Source: Ilumatobacteraceae bacterium (GTDB taxonomy: Bacteria; Actinomycetota; Acidimicrobiia; Acidimicrobiales; Iamiaceae). Taken from it: 64,000 nt of DNA. The translations under genes were made by a program, and so were the position numbers. Of the stretch, positions 8,489-15,903 are shown one piece after another. How positions within the stretch are numbered: position 1 is the stretch's first letter; every line of letters starts with the position of its first letter. Location: NCBI GenBank assembly GCA_025463265.1, contig JAOBWH010000123.1, forward strand, positions 1-64,000. The letters are read 5' to 3'. The notes below the pieces were generated by a model that was given only the letters and a program-made list of their open reading frames with translations, was not told where the DNA came from and ran no database searches.

Positions 8489-8839
8489 TCAGCCCACCGC
8501 GAGGCGGGCGCCGGCAGCGAGCTGCCACCGGGCGAACGAGCCCGCCTCGGCCTCCACGACCGTGCGCACCGCGCGGCGGGGGAGCACGAGCGTTCCCGGT
8601 TCGAGGGTGCGCACGCGGAGGACCTCGAGCTCCGCGGTGCAGAGGGCGATGTCGATCGCGAAGCGCATGGCGAACGTGTGCACCGAGGACGTGGCGGGAA
8701 GCAGCAGCGCGCCGTCGATCCCGGCCCGTCCGAGCAGACCCCGGGCGCGGGCGCGGCGGGTTCCGGCGACCTCCACGGGGGCGACGGCGCGGCCGTCGAC
8801 GAACAGGACGAGCGGGCTGGATGAGGTGGGCGGCGCCAT
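8489..8839 (-). CDS. DUF192 family protein
   Basis: 116 residues on the minus strand. The sequence RRARARGLLGRAGIDGALLLP followed by SSVHTFAMRFAIDIAL matches DUF192, a small all-beta family found in bacteria and archaea, often secreted, with no established biochemical role. This copy lacks an evident signal peptide. It is the only minus-strand gene in the nnr-groEL block and separates the alr hydrolase from tsaE; it ends 7 bp from the hydrolase stop. The ATG at 8839 gives an ordinary N-terminus. Confidence 0.75.
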   Translation of the reverse strand: MAPPTSSSPLVLFVDGRAVAPVEVAGTRRARARGLLGRAGIDGALLLPATSSVHTFAMRFAIDIALCTAELEVLRVRTLEPGTLVLPRRAVRTVVEAEAGSFARWQLAAGARLAVG

Positions 8840-8933
8840 GCGGCGACCGTTCTAGGCACCGGTGACCCCGCGGCCGCGCGATGCGACGGATCTGGCGCTG
8901 CCGCGCCAGGTTCGCCTGTCGCGCACCGGTCCG

Positions 8934-8939
8934 TAAGAT
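8934..8939 (+). promoter_or_regulatory. -10 box of the tsa operon, leaderless type
   Basis: TAAGAT, then 6 nt, then a GTG at 8946 that opens a 21-codon frame. TTCGCC at 8911-8916, 17 bp upstream, is a weak -35 candidate. Confidence 0.45.
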
Positions 8940-8945
8940 CGTGCG

Positions 8946-9011
8946 GTGACCTGCTCCTCCCGCCTCCTCGTCGCCACCCCGGCCGGGTGTGCGCCGGAGG
9001 CCGGCCGATGA
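8946..9011 (+). CDS. Predicted leaderless upstream ORF before tsaE (21 aa)
   Basis: A GTG placed 6 nt after the TAAGAT box opens 21 codons (starting MTCSSRLLVATPAG and ending EAGR) and terminates with a TGA that overlaps the tsaE ATG as ATGA (9008-9011). The tsaE ribosome-binding site GGAGG at 8996-9000 lies inside the frame. The arrangement suggests a leaderless leader peptide that couples or gates tsaE translation, as described for many mycobacterial small ORFs. No homology is claimed; only promoter geometry and the overlap support it. Confidence 0.4.
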   Translation: MTCSSRLLVATPAGCAPEAGR

Positions 9012-9523
9012 GCCGCGACCCGCTGGTCGTCGAGACCTCCAGCGCCGCCCAGACCCAGGAGCTGGCGGCCGCGCTCGCTGCGATCGCCCTGCCCGGCGAC
9101 CTGGTCCTGCTCGCCGGCGAGATGGGAGCCGGCAAGACCGCGTTCGCTCAGGGGTACGCCCGGGGCCTCGGGATCACCGACCAGGTCACCAGCCCCACGT
9201 TCACCATCGTGCAGGAGTACTCGGGGGGCCGCCTCGGGATGCACCACCTCGACGTCTACCGCCTGGAGACCCTCCGGGAGGTGGCCGACCTCGGCGTCAG
9301 CGAGATGCTCGACGAGGACGCGGTGATGCTGGTCGAGTGGGGTGATGCGGTGCTGCCCGCCCTGCCGGACCAGTACCTGGAGCTGAAGATCGCGTTCGGC
9401 GACGACGACGATGCGCGCCGCATCGAGCTGCGCGGCGTCGGTGGCTCGTGGCCCGCCCGCGCCCGCCAGCTGGCCGAGGCGGTCGCACCGTGGCGGGTCG
9501 GACCGGGAGGCGCGCCGTGTTGA
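9008..9523 (+). CDS. tsaE: tRNA t6A37 biosynthesis ATPase TsaE
   Basis: 171 residues. A Walker A motif GEMGAGKT occurs near residues 38-45, followed by TSPTFTIVQEY and the HLDVYRL segment typical of the family. TsaE is the ATPase that works with TsaB and TsaD to place threonylcarbamoyl on A37 of ANN-decoding tRNAs. The ATG at 9008 is supported by GGAGG at 8996-9000 with 7-nt spacing. It overlaps tsaB by 7 bp, and tsaE, tsaB, rimI and tsaD are stacked with overlapping starts and stops, implying one operon and coupled translation. Confidence 0.93.
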   Translation: MSRDPLVVETSSAAQTQELAAALAAIALPGDLVLLAGEMGAGKTAFAQGYARGLGITDQVTSPTFTIVQEYSGGRLGMHHLDVYRLETLREVADLGVSEMLDEDAVMLVEWGDAVLPALPDQYLELKIAFGDDDDARRIELRGVGGSWPARARQLAEAVAPWRVGPGGAPC

Positions 9524-10215
9524 TCCTCGGGCTGGAGAGCGCCACCGCCGAGGTCGGCTGCGCCATCGGCGGCCACGAGGGCGTCCTGGCGTCCTCGCAC
9601 TCGGCCCGCGGCAAGCGCCACGCCGAGAACCTCACCCCGGCCATCGAGTTCGTGTGCCGCCAGGCCCGCGTGGAGCTGTCGGAGATCTCGTGCGTGGCCG
9701 TGGACAACGGTCCCGGCCTGTTCACCGGCCTGCGCGTCGGGGTGGCCTCGGGCAAGGCCATCGCCCAGGCGCTGCGGGTGCCGATGATCTCGGTGTCGAG
9801 CCTGGACCTGCTCGCGTTCCCCCTCCGCTTCACCGATCGCCGCATCGCCACGGTGATCGACGCCCGCCGCAACGAGGTCTTCTGGGCCTTCTACCGGCAG
9901 GTGCCCGGCGGGATCCAGCGCATCAGCGAGCCCACTGTGGGCAGCGCCGACGACCTGGCCGCCGAGCTCCAGGCCCAGCCCGGCGACACGCTCCTGGCCG
10001 GTGACGGTGCCGTCCGCTACGCGGACACGTTGAGCCTCCGCCCGGGCATCGAGGTCGCCGGCGGCGACCACGCGTACCCGTCGGCCCGGTCGCTCGTGCA
10101 GCTGGCCCACGCCAAGGCGCTGCGCGAGGACTGGGTCCGGCCCGAGCAGATCGAGCTGCTGTACCTGCGCAAGCCCGATGCCGAGATCAACTGGTCCGTC
10201 CGGGAGGGCGCGTGA
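9517..10215 (+). CDS. tsaB: tRNA t6A37 biosynthesis protein TsaB
   Basis: 232 residues from GTG at 9517, supported by GGAGG at 9506-9510. The N-terminal LILGLESATAEVGCAI and the VDNGPGLFTGLRVGVASGKAIA segment are hallmarks of the TsaB/TsaD ASKHA-like fold; TsaB lacks the metal-binding His pair of TsaD. It acts as the scaffold partner that dimerises with TsaD and recruits TsaE. A longer in-frame extension upstream is arginine-rich and lies within tsaE, so it is unlikely. The stop overlaps the rimI GTG by 4 bp. Confidence 0.93.
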   Translation: MLILGLESATAEVGCAIGGHEGVLASSHSARGKRHAENLTPAIEFVCRQARVELSEISCVAVDNGPGLFTGLRVGVASGKAIAQALRVPMISVSSLDLLAFPLRFTDRRIATVIDARRNEVFWAFYRQVPGGIQRISEPTVGSADDLAAELQAQPGDTLLAGDGAVRYADTLSLRPGIEVAGGDHAYPSARSLVQLAHAKALREDWVRPEQIELLYLRKPDAEINWSVREGA

Positions 10216-10838
10216 GCGCCGCACCCGTCGCCGGGTCCACCGCCTTGGCCCTCACGGTCTCGCCGATGCGGCCGCGCCACCTGCCCGAGGTGCTCGCCAT
10301 CGAGGCGCAGGTGTACCCGCGCCCGTGGTCGTCCCGGCTGTTCGAGGAGGAGCTCGACCGCTCCGGCCGCTTGTACCTCGTGGCCCGGCTCGGCGCCACG
10401 GTCGTGGGCTACGCCGGCGTGCTGATGATCGCCGACGACGGCCACATCGCCACCATCGCCGTGGACCCGGCGTGGCAGCGCCACGGCATCGCCCGCTGCC
10501 TGTTGGTGGAGCTGGTGCGCCAGGCCCGGCTGCTGGGTGCGGAGCAGCTCACCCTCGAGGTCCGGGTGTCCAACCGCGGGGCGCAGGAGCTGTACCGCAG
10601 CCTCGGGTTCGCTCCCGGCGGTGCCCGCAAGGCGTACTACTCGGACAACGGCGAGGACGCTCTGGTCATGTGGGCGCACGGCATCGCCACCGACGAGTAC
10701 GACACCCGGCTCGAGCGGCTCCAGAGCCGGTCCCGCTGGCCCATCGTCCGCCAGGGCTTCACCGACGCGCCGGCGGGGCGCCCCCACCCGGCCGTGCCAC
10801 CTCGCGCCGGCACCGCCAGCGGCCAGGAGGCCTCGTGA
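10212..10838 (+). CDS. rimI: Ribosomal protein alanine N-acetyltransferase RimI-like
   Basis: 208 residues, a GNAT-fold enzyme. The acetyl-CoA pyrophosphate loop is QRHGIA (WQRHGIARCLL), preceded by the IATIAVDPAW strand and followed by LEVRVSNRGAQELYRSLGF, the RimI signature. RimI acetylates the N-terminus of ribosomal protein S18 in E. coli; actinobacterial homologues next to tsaD may act on other N-termini. The last 50 residues are a Pro/Arg-rich tail beyond the normal RimI core. The GTG start overlaps the tsaB stop and its own stop overlaps the tsaD start (GTGA). Confidence 0.9.
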   Translation: MSAAPVAGSTALALTVSPMRPRHLPEVLAIEAQVYPRPWSSRLFEEELDRSGRLYLVARLGATVVGYAGVLMIADDGHIATIAVDPAWQRHGIARCLLVELVRQARLLGAEQLTLEVRVSNRGAQELYRSLGFAPGGARKAYYSDNGEDALVMWAHGIATDEYDTRLERLQSRSRWPIVRQGFTDAPAGRPHPAVPPRAGTASGQEAS

Positions 10839-11881
10839 CCACCACCGTGCCCTCCACCATGGGCTTCCCGATCCACGCCGGCACCAAGATCCTCGGCATC
10901 GAGACCTCGTGCGACGAGACCGCGGCGGCGGTCGTCGTGGGCGGCCACCAGGTCCGCAGCTCGGTCGTGTCGAGCCAGGTCGACATCCACGCCCGCTTCG
11001 GCGGCGTCGTCCCCGAGATCGCCAGCCGCGCCCACGTCGACCTGCTGACCCCGGTCATCGCCGAGGCACTGGTGGAAGCCGGCCTCGAGGGCATCGAGCT
11101 CGACGCGGTCGCGTCCACCGTCGGGCCGGGCCTGGTCGGCGCGCTGCTGATCGGCGTCAGCACCGCCAAGGCCCTCGCCCTGGTGTGGGACGTGCCGTTC
11201 GTGGCGGTCAACCACCTCGAAGCCCACCTGTACGCCGCGCTCGTCGAGGATCCGTCGCTGGAGCTGCCGCTCGTGGTGCTGCTGGTGTCGGGCGGCCACA
11301 CGATGCTCATCTCGATGGAGGGCCACGGTCGCTACCGCCTGCTCGGCTCCACCATCGACGATGCCGCCGGCGAGGCGTTCGACAAGGTCGGCCGGTATCT
11401 CGGCCTCGGCTACCCGGGCGGGCCCGCCATCGACCGCATCTCGATGGAGGGCGACCCGCACGCCATCGCGTTCCCCCGGGCCATGTACAACGACGGCCTC
11501 GACTTCTCGTTCTCGGGCCTGAAGACCTCGGTCATCAACCACGTGCGCAAGCACCCCGAGTCCGCCACGGCCGACGTGGCCGCCAGCTTCCAGGAGGCGG
11601 TGGTCGACGTCCTCGTGCACAAGGCCCGCAAGGCCGCCCAGCAGATCGGGGCCAAGGGCCTCGTGCTCGGCGGCGGCGTGGCCGCCAACTCCCTGCTGCG
11701 CGAGCGCTTCTTGTCGGCCTGCGTCGAAGACGGCATCCACGGCTTCCTGCCGAGCCGGGCGATGTGCACCGACAACGCGGCGATGGTGGCCGCGGCCGCC
11801 TGGTGGCGGCTGGGTGCCGACGGCCCCAGCGGCCTCGACCACGGCGCCGACCCCAACCTCAAGCTCCCCCTCCTGAGCTGA
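10835..11881 (+). CDS. tsaD: tRNA N6-adenosine threonylcarbamoyltransferase TsaD
   Basis: 348 residues from a GTG at 10835 with GGAGG at 10826-10830. The family signature ILGIETSCDETAAAVV is near the N-terminus; the metal-binding His pair occurs in NHLEAHLYA, and VLGGGVAANSLLRERF plus SRAMCTDNAAMVA carry the C-terminal ligands. TsaD transfers the threonylcarbamoyl group to A37 of tRNA and is usually essential. It is the last gene of the tsaE-tsaB-rimI-tsaD unit; groES follows after a 171-bp regulatory gap with its own promoter. Confidence 0.95.
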   Translation: MTTTVPSTMGFPIHAGTKILGIETSCDETAAAVVVGGHQVRSSVVSSQVDIHARFGGVVPEIASRAHVDLLTPVIAEALVEAGLEGIELDAVASTVGPGLVGALLIGVSTAKALALVWDVPFVAVNHLEAHLYAALVEDPSLELPLVVLLVSGGHTMLISMEGHGRYRLLGSTIDDAAGEAFDKVGRYLGLGYPGGPAIDRISMEGDPHAIAFPRAMYNDGLDFSFSGLKTSVINHVRKHPESATADVAASFQEAVVDVLVHKARKAAQQIGAKGLVLGGGVAANSLLRERFLSACVEDGIHGFLPSRAMCTDNAAMVAAAAWWRLGADGPSGLDHGADPNLKLPLLS

Positions 11882-11924
11882 GCGCCCAGGCCAGAGGGGT
11901 GGGCAGCGGCCTCCACGGGCCGAA

Positions 11925-11951
11925 TTAGCACTCTCGGGCCTCGACTGCTTG
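11925..11951 (+). promoter_or_regulatory. Degenerate second CIRCE element
   Basis: TTAGCACTC, 9 nt, then GACTGCTTG. The left arm is identical to the CIRCE consensus; the right arm matches GAGTGCTAA in six of nine positions. The last three bases overlap the predicted -35 box of groES. It lies 52 bp upstream of the perfect CIRCE, centre to centre. Confidence 0.5.
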
Positions 11952-11977
11952 CGATCGGGGGGAGCGCGCCGTAGGGT
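11949..11977 (+). promoter_or_regulatory. groES-groEL promoter (-35/-10)
   Basis: TTGCGA (11949-11954) and TAGGGT (11972-11977) are separated by 17 bp, a good vegetative promoter. The final T of the -10 box is the first base of the perfect CIRCE, so HrcA bound there would cover the -10 region and the transcription start. Confidence 0.65.
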
Positions 11978-12003
11978 TAGCACTCGCTAGAGACGAGTGC
12001 TAA
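11977..12003 (+). promoter_or_regulatory. CIRCE element (HrcA operator) of groES-groEL
   Basis: TTAGCACTC-N9-GAGTGCTAA matches the CIRCE consensus at every arm position. HrcA, the heat-shock repressor whose folding depends on GroEL, binds this inverted repeat. It lies 49 bp before the groES ATG. No hrcA gene is in the window. Confidence 0.93.
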
Positions 12004-12052
12004 CGCCCCATTCGGAGGGCGTGGCACCAACCACACGCCCAGGAGGCGAAGC

Positions 12053-12346
12053 ATGGCCCTGAAGCCGCTCGAAGACCGCATCATCGTGAAGCCCGGTGAC
12101 GCAGAGGAGACCACGGCCTCCGGCCTGGTCATCCCCGACACCGCCAAGGAGAAGCCCCAGCAGGGCGAGGTCCTGGCCGTCGGTGAGGGTCGCTGGGACG
12201 AGGACGGCGAGAAGCGCATCCCCGTCGACGTCGCTGTCGGCGACACCGTCGTGTACTCCAAGTACGGCGGCACCGAGATCACGGTCGACGGCCAGGACGT
12301 GTTGATCCTGAACGCCCGTGACGTGCTCGCCATCGTCGAGAAGTGA
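12053..12346 (+). CDS. groES: Co-chaperonin GroES
   Basis: 97 residues, the standard length. [12 protein letters not shown] opens the protein, and the mobile-loop region ([17 protein letters not shown]) and the closing [10 protein letters not shown] strand are intact. GroES forms the heptameric lid of the GroEL folding chamber in the cytoplasm. An AGGAGG-type site (ccaggaggcgaagc) precedes the ATG. It is followed after 14 bp by groEL, and the pair is expected to be heat-induced through HrcA release from the CIRCE. Confidence 0.97.
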   Translation: MALKPLEDRIIVKPGDAEETTASGLVIPDTAKEKPQQGEVLAVGEGRWDEDGEKRIPVDVAVGDTVVYSKYGGTEITVDGQDVLILNARDVLAIVEK

Positions 12347-12351
12347 GCTGA

Positions 12352-14010
<1,659 letters not shown>

Positions 14011-14043
14011 TCATCTCGTCGCTCACCCGAGCGATGTGTTCAC

Positions 14044-14071
14044 GAAGGCCCGGCCGCAAGGCCGGGCCTTC
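14044..14071 (+). terminator. Terminator after groEL
   Basis: A perfect 12-bp GC-rich stem (14044-14055 with 14060-14071) closed by a GCAA tetraloop and followed by a short pyrimidine stretch (gtcgttctc). It closes the groES-groEL unit. The rest of the gap to 14170 shows nothing else recognisable. Confidence 0.8.
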
Positions 14072-14169
14072 GTCGTTCTCGGCCCGACCGAGCCATCGAG
14101 CGGTGGGACCCGTCACCGCGGCGGTCCGTCCGATCGGCGCGGCCAGCCAGGTCACACCCCCAGGCCGAC

Positions 14170-14892
14170 CTAATCGGCGCTGGCGATGCGTTCGTCTCGT
14201 TGGGGGGCGGGGTAGAGGGGCTTGACCGCGACGTCGGGGTCGTTCCAGGCGGGATGGTCGCTGCTGGGGAACTTGGCTTCCAGGTAGGCGAGGAGGACGT
14301 CGGTGTACTCGTGGGTGAGCACCTGGCGCCGCTCGTCATCCACATCGCCGTCGGCCGCCGCGGCGATCACGAGGTGGGCGAGGGTCACGGTGACCTCGGC
14401 GGTGCGGTCGCGGATGTCGTCGGGGATTCCGGGCACCCGCAGCTCGATCAGGCCGCGGATGTGGCCCTCGAGCCCGGCGCGCATGCGGGCGCCGGCGGGC
14501 GAGCGGTTGCCCGGTACCATGGCCGACACGAGCAGGGCGGGCAGGGCCTTCTGGCCGCGCGTCTCGACGACGAGGCTGGCCATGACGCGGTGGAGGAAGT
14601 CGCCGATGCGCTCCTCGGGCGGGAGGTCGGTCAGGAGATCCCGGTACAGCGCGACCAGGCCGTCGAGGTAGCGATCGGTGAGCGCCTCGGCCAGGGCGGC
14701 CTTGTCGGGGAACCAGCGGTAGAGCGTGCCCACCGGGACGCCGGCGCGGGAGGCGACCAGGTTCGTGGTGGCGGCGTCGTAGCCGACCTCCTCGAACACC
14801 GCTTCGGCCACGTCGAGCAGCAGCTCCACGCGGGCGGCCGAGCGCGCCTGGCGGGGACGGTTGCGCAGGTGGCTGGGTGGTTCAGCCGCCAC
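14170..14892 (-). CDS. TetR family transcriptional regulator
   Basis: 240 residues. The N-terminal DNA-binding domain (about 20-65) reads LLLDVAEAVFEEVGYDAATTNLVASRAGVPVGTLYRWFPDK, the canonical TetR helix-turn-helix, followed by a ligand-binding C-domain with a helix rich in Ala/Leu/Val. The start is GTG at 14892, supported by GGGAGGAA just upstream. The inducer is unknown. It diverges from the 53-residue gene at 15002, and a perfect 6-3-6 palindrome at 14960-14974 in the shared 109-bp gap is the obvious candidate for its own operator. Confidence 0.88.
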   Translation of the reverse strand: MAAEPPSHLRNRPRQARSAARVELLLDVAEAVFEEVGYDAATTNLVASRAGVPVGTLYRWFPDKAALAEALTDRYLDGLVALYRDLLTDLPPEERIGDFLHRVMASLVVETRGQKALPALLVSAMVPGNRSPAGARMRAGLEGHIRGLIELRVPGIPDDIRDRTAEVTVTLAHLVIAAAADGDVDDERRQVLTHEYTDVLLAYLEAKFPSSDHPAWNDPDVAVKPLYPAPQRDERIASAD

Positions 14893-14959
14893 GGGTTCCT
14901 CCCTGCCCAGACGTCGACTCGACCCGGGGAACGTTACTCGGCCCTCAGCTCGGCAGATG

Positions 14960-14974
14960 CCGACCGATGGTCGG
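14960..14974 (+). promoter_or_regulatory. Candidate TetR operator between divergent genes
   Basis: CCGACC-GAT-GGTCGG is a perfect inverted repeat between the TetR gene (start 14892) and the small gene at 15002. Divergent placement beside a TetR gene is the usual site of autoregulation. The size is at the lower end for TetR operators. Confidence 0.45.
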
Positions 14975-14989
14975 ATCGGTGCGGCTCGG

Positions 14990-14995
14990 TAGCAT
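14990..14995 (+). promoter_or_regulatory. -10 box before the 53-residue gene
   Basis: TAGCAT followed by 6 nt and ATG at 15002; no ribosome-binding site fits in between, so the transcript is probably leaderless. Confidence 0.4.
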
Positions 14996-15001
14996 GGCGG
15001 C

Positions 15002-15163
15002 ATGGACCGTCCGCCCACTGATCCCGCCAAGCTGCTCGCCTCCTGGATGGAGTGGGAGAAGGGCGAGATCACACCTGGCCGGGTGATGGCGGACCTCAAG
15101 ATGGGTGGCCTCCGCGAGGTGCTCGAGCACCTCGCCGCCGAGGCCGCCCCCGCCGGCTCGTAG
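15002..15163 (+). CDS. Small conserved-type protein (53 aa)
   Basis: A 53-residue frame beginning MDRPPTDPAKLLASWMEWEK and containing a GEITPGRVMADLKMGGLREVLE core. The W-x-E-W-E-x-G-x-x-x-P-G pattern is seen in small actinobacterial proteins of unknown function. It reads as one or two amphipathic helices with no membrane segment or metal ligands. The ATG sits 6 nt after a TAGCAT box, and the stop is 7 bp before the NUDIX gene, so the two are likely co-transcribed. It may be regulated by the divergent TetR. Confidence 0.6.
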   Translation: MDRPPTDPAKLLASWMEWEKGEITPGRVMADLKMGGLREVLEHLAAEAAPAGS

Positions 15164-15170
15164 CCGTCCG

Positions 15171-15896
15171 ATGAGCAGCGCAGCTGCGGCTGATGGTCCC
15201 GCCGCACGGCGCGGGGGTGCCCAGCAGATCCCGCGACCGCCCGATGTCCGCCCCGGCGGTCCGCCGCCGTGGGCCGGCCTCGGCGAGGCCGAGCGCCAGG
15301 TGTCCATCGCCCAGATCCGCTCGCGGTTCGCCGAGCTGGGTCCGCCGGTGCGCTCCCCGCGCGAGGGCCATGTCGACCGGGCCTCGGCGGTGCTCGCCGC
15401 GGTCTACGAGGACGAGGGCGACACGTGGATCATCTTGACCCGCCGATCTGCCGCCCTGCGCGTGCACAGCGGTGAGGTGTCGTTCCCGGGCGGCGGCCAG
15501 GACGTGGGCGAGGACCTGCGCGACACGGCCCGGCGGGAGGCGTGCGAGGAGATCGGGCTGGACCCGTCGCTCGTCGAGATCATCGGCGAGCTTGACCACC
15601 TGAGCACCATCACGTCGAACTCGTTCATCGTCCCCTACGTGGCGGTGCTGGCCCAGCGGCCGGTGCTGCACCCGAGCCCGGCGGAGGTGGCGGCGGTCCT
15701 CACCGTCTCCCTGTCCGAGCTGCTCGACCCGGAGGTGTTCCGCGAGGAGCGGTGGGTGCTCCGCGGCGAGGACTGGTCGCTGTTCTTCTTCGAGCTGGTC
15801 GGCGACACGGTCTGGGGCGCGACGGCGGCGATGCTCCGGCAGTTCCTCGGCTTCATCACCGGCACCGTCGAACGCGGCGGCATGGCGCACACCTGA
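15171..15896 (+). CDS. NUDIX hydrolase, CoA pyrophosphatase-like
   Basis: 241 residues. The complete NUDIX box (Gx5Ex7REx2EExG, here GGGQDVGEDLRDTARREACEEIG) lies at about residues 107-129, and the upstream ILTRRSAALRVHSGEVSFPGG matches the UPF0035/CoA-pyrophosphatase (NudL) subfamily signature. Such enzymes split CoA or other nucleoside diphosphate derivatives. The first 45 residues are Pro/Gly-rich and probably disordered, so an internal start is possible, though the ATG at 15171 follows directly from the upstream gene. It converges on the large membrane-protein gene with 7 bp between stops. Confidence 0.82.
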   Translation: MSSAAAADGPAARRGGAQQIPRPPDVRPGGPPPWAGLGEAERQVSIAQIRSRFAELGPPVRSPREGHVDRASAVLAAVYEDEGDTWIILTRRSAALRVHSGEVSFPGGGQDVGEDLRDTARREACEEIGLDPSLVEIIGELDHLSTITSNSFIVPYVAVLAQRPVLHPSPAEVAAVLTVSLSELLDPEVFREERWVLRGEDWSLFFFELVGDTVWGATAAMLRQFLGFITGTVERGGMAHT

Positions 15897-15903
15897 GCGA
15901 TCG

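Noticed and set aside
8958..8990. Similarity of the tsaE leader peptide (RLLVATP) to the start of YqgE (GRLLVATP)
   Set aside because: Only seven residues and a common codon pattern; it does not continue on either side, so it is treated as coincidence, not a duplicated start.
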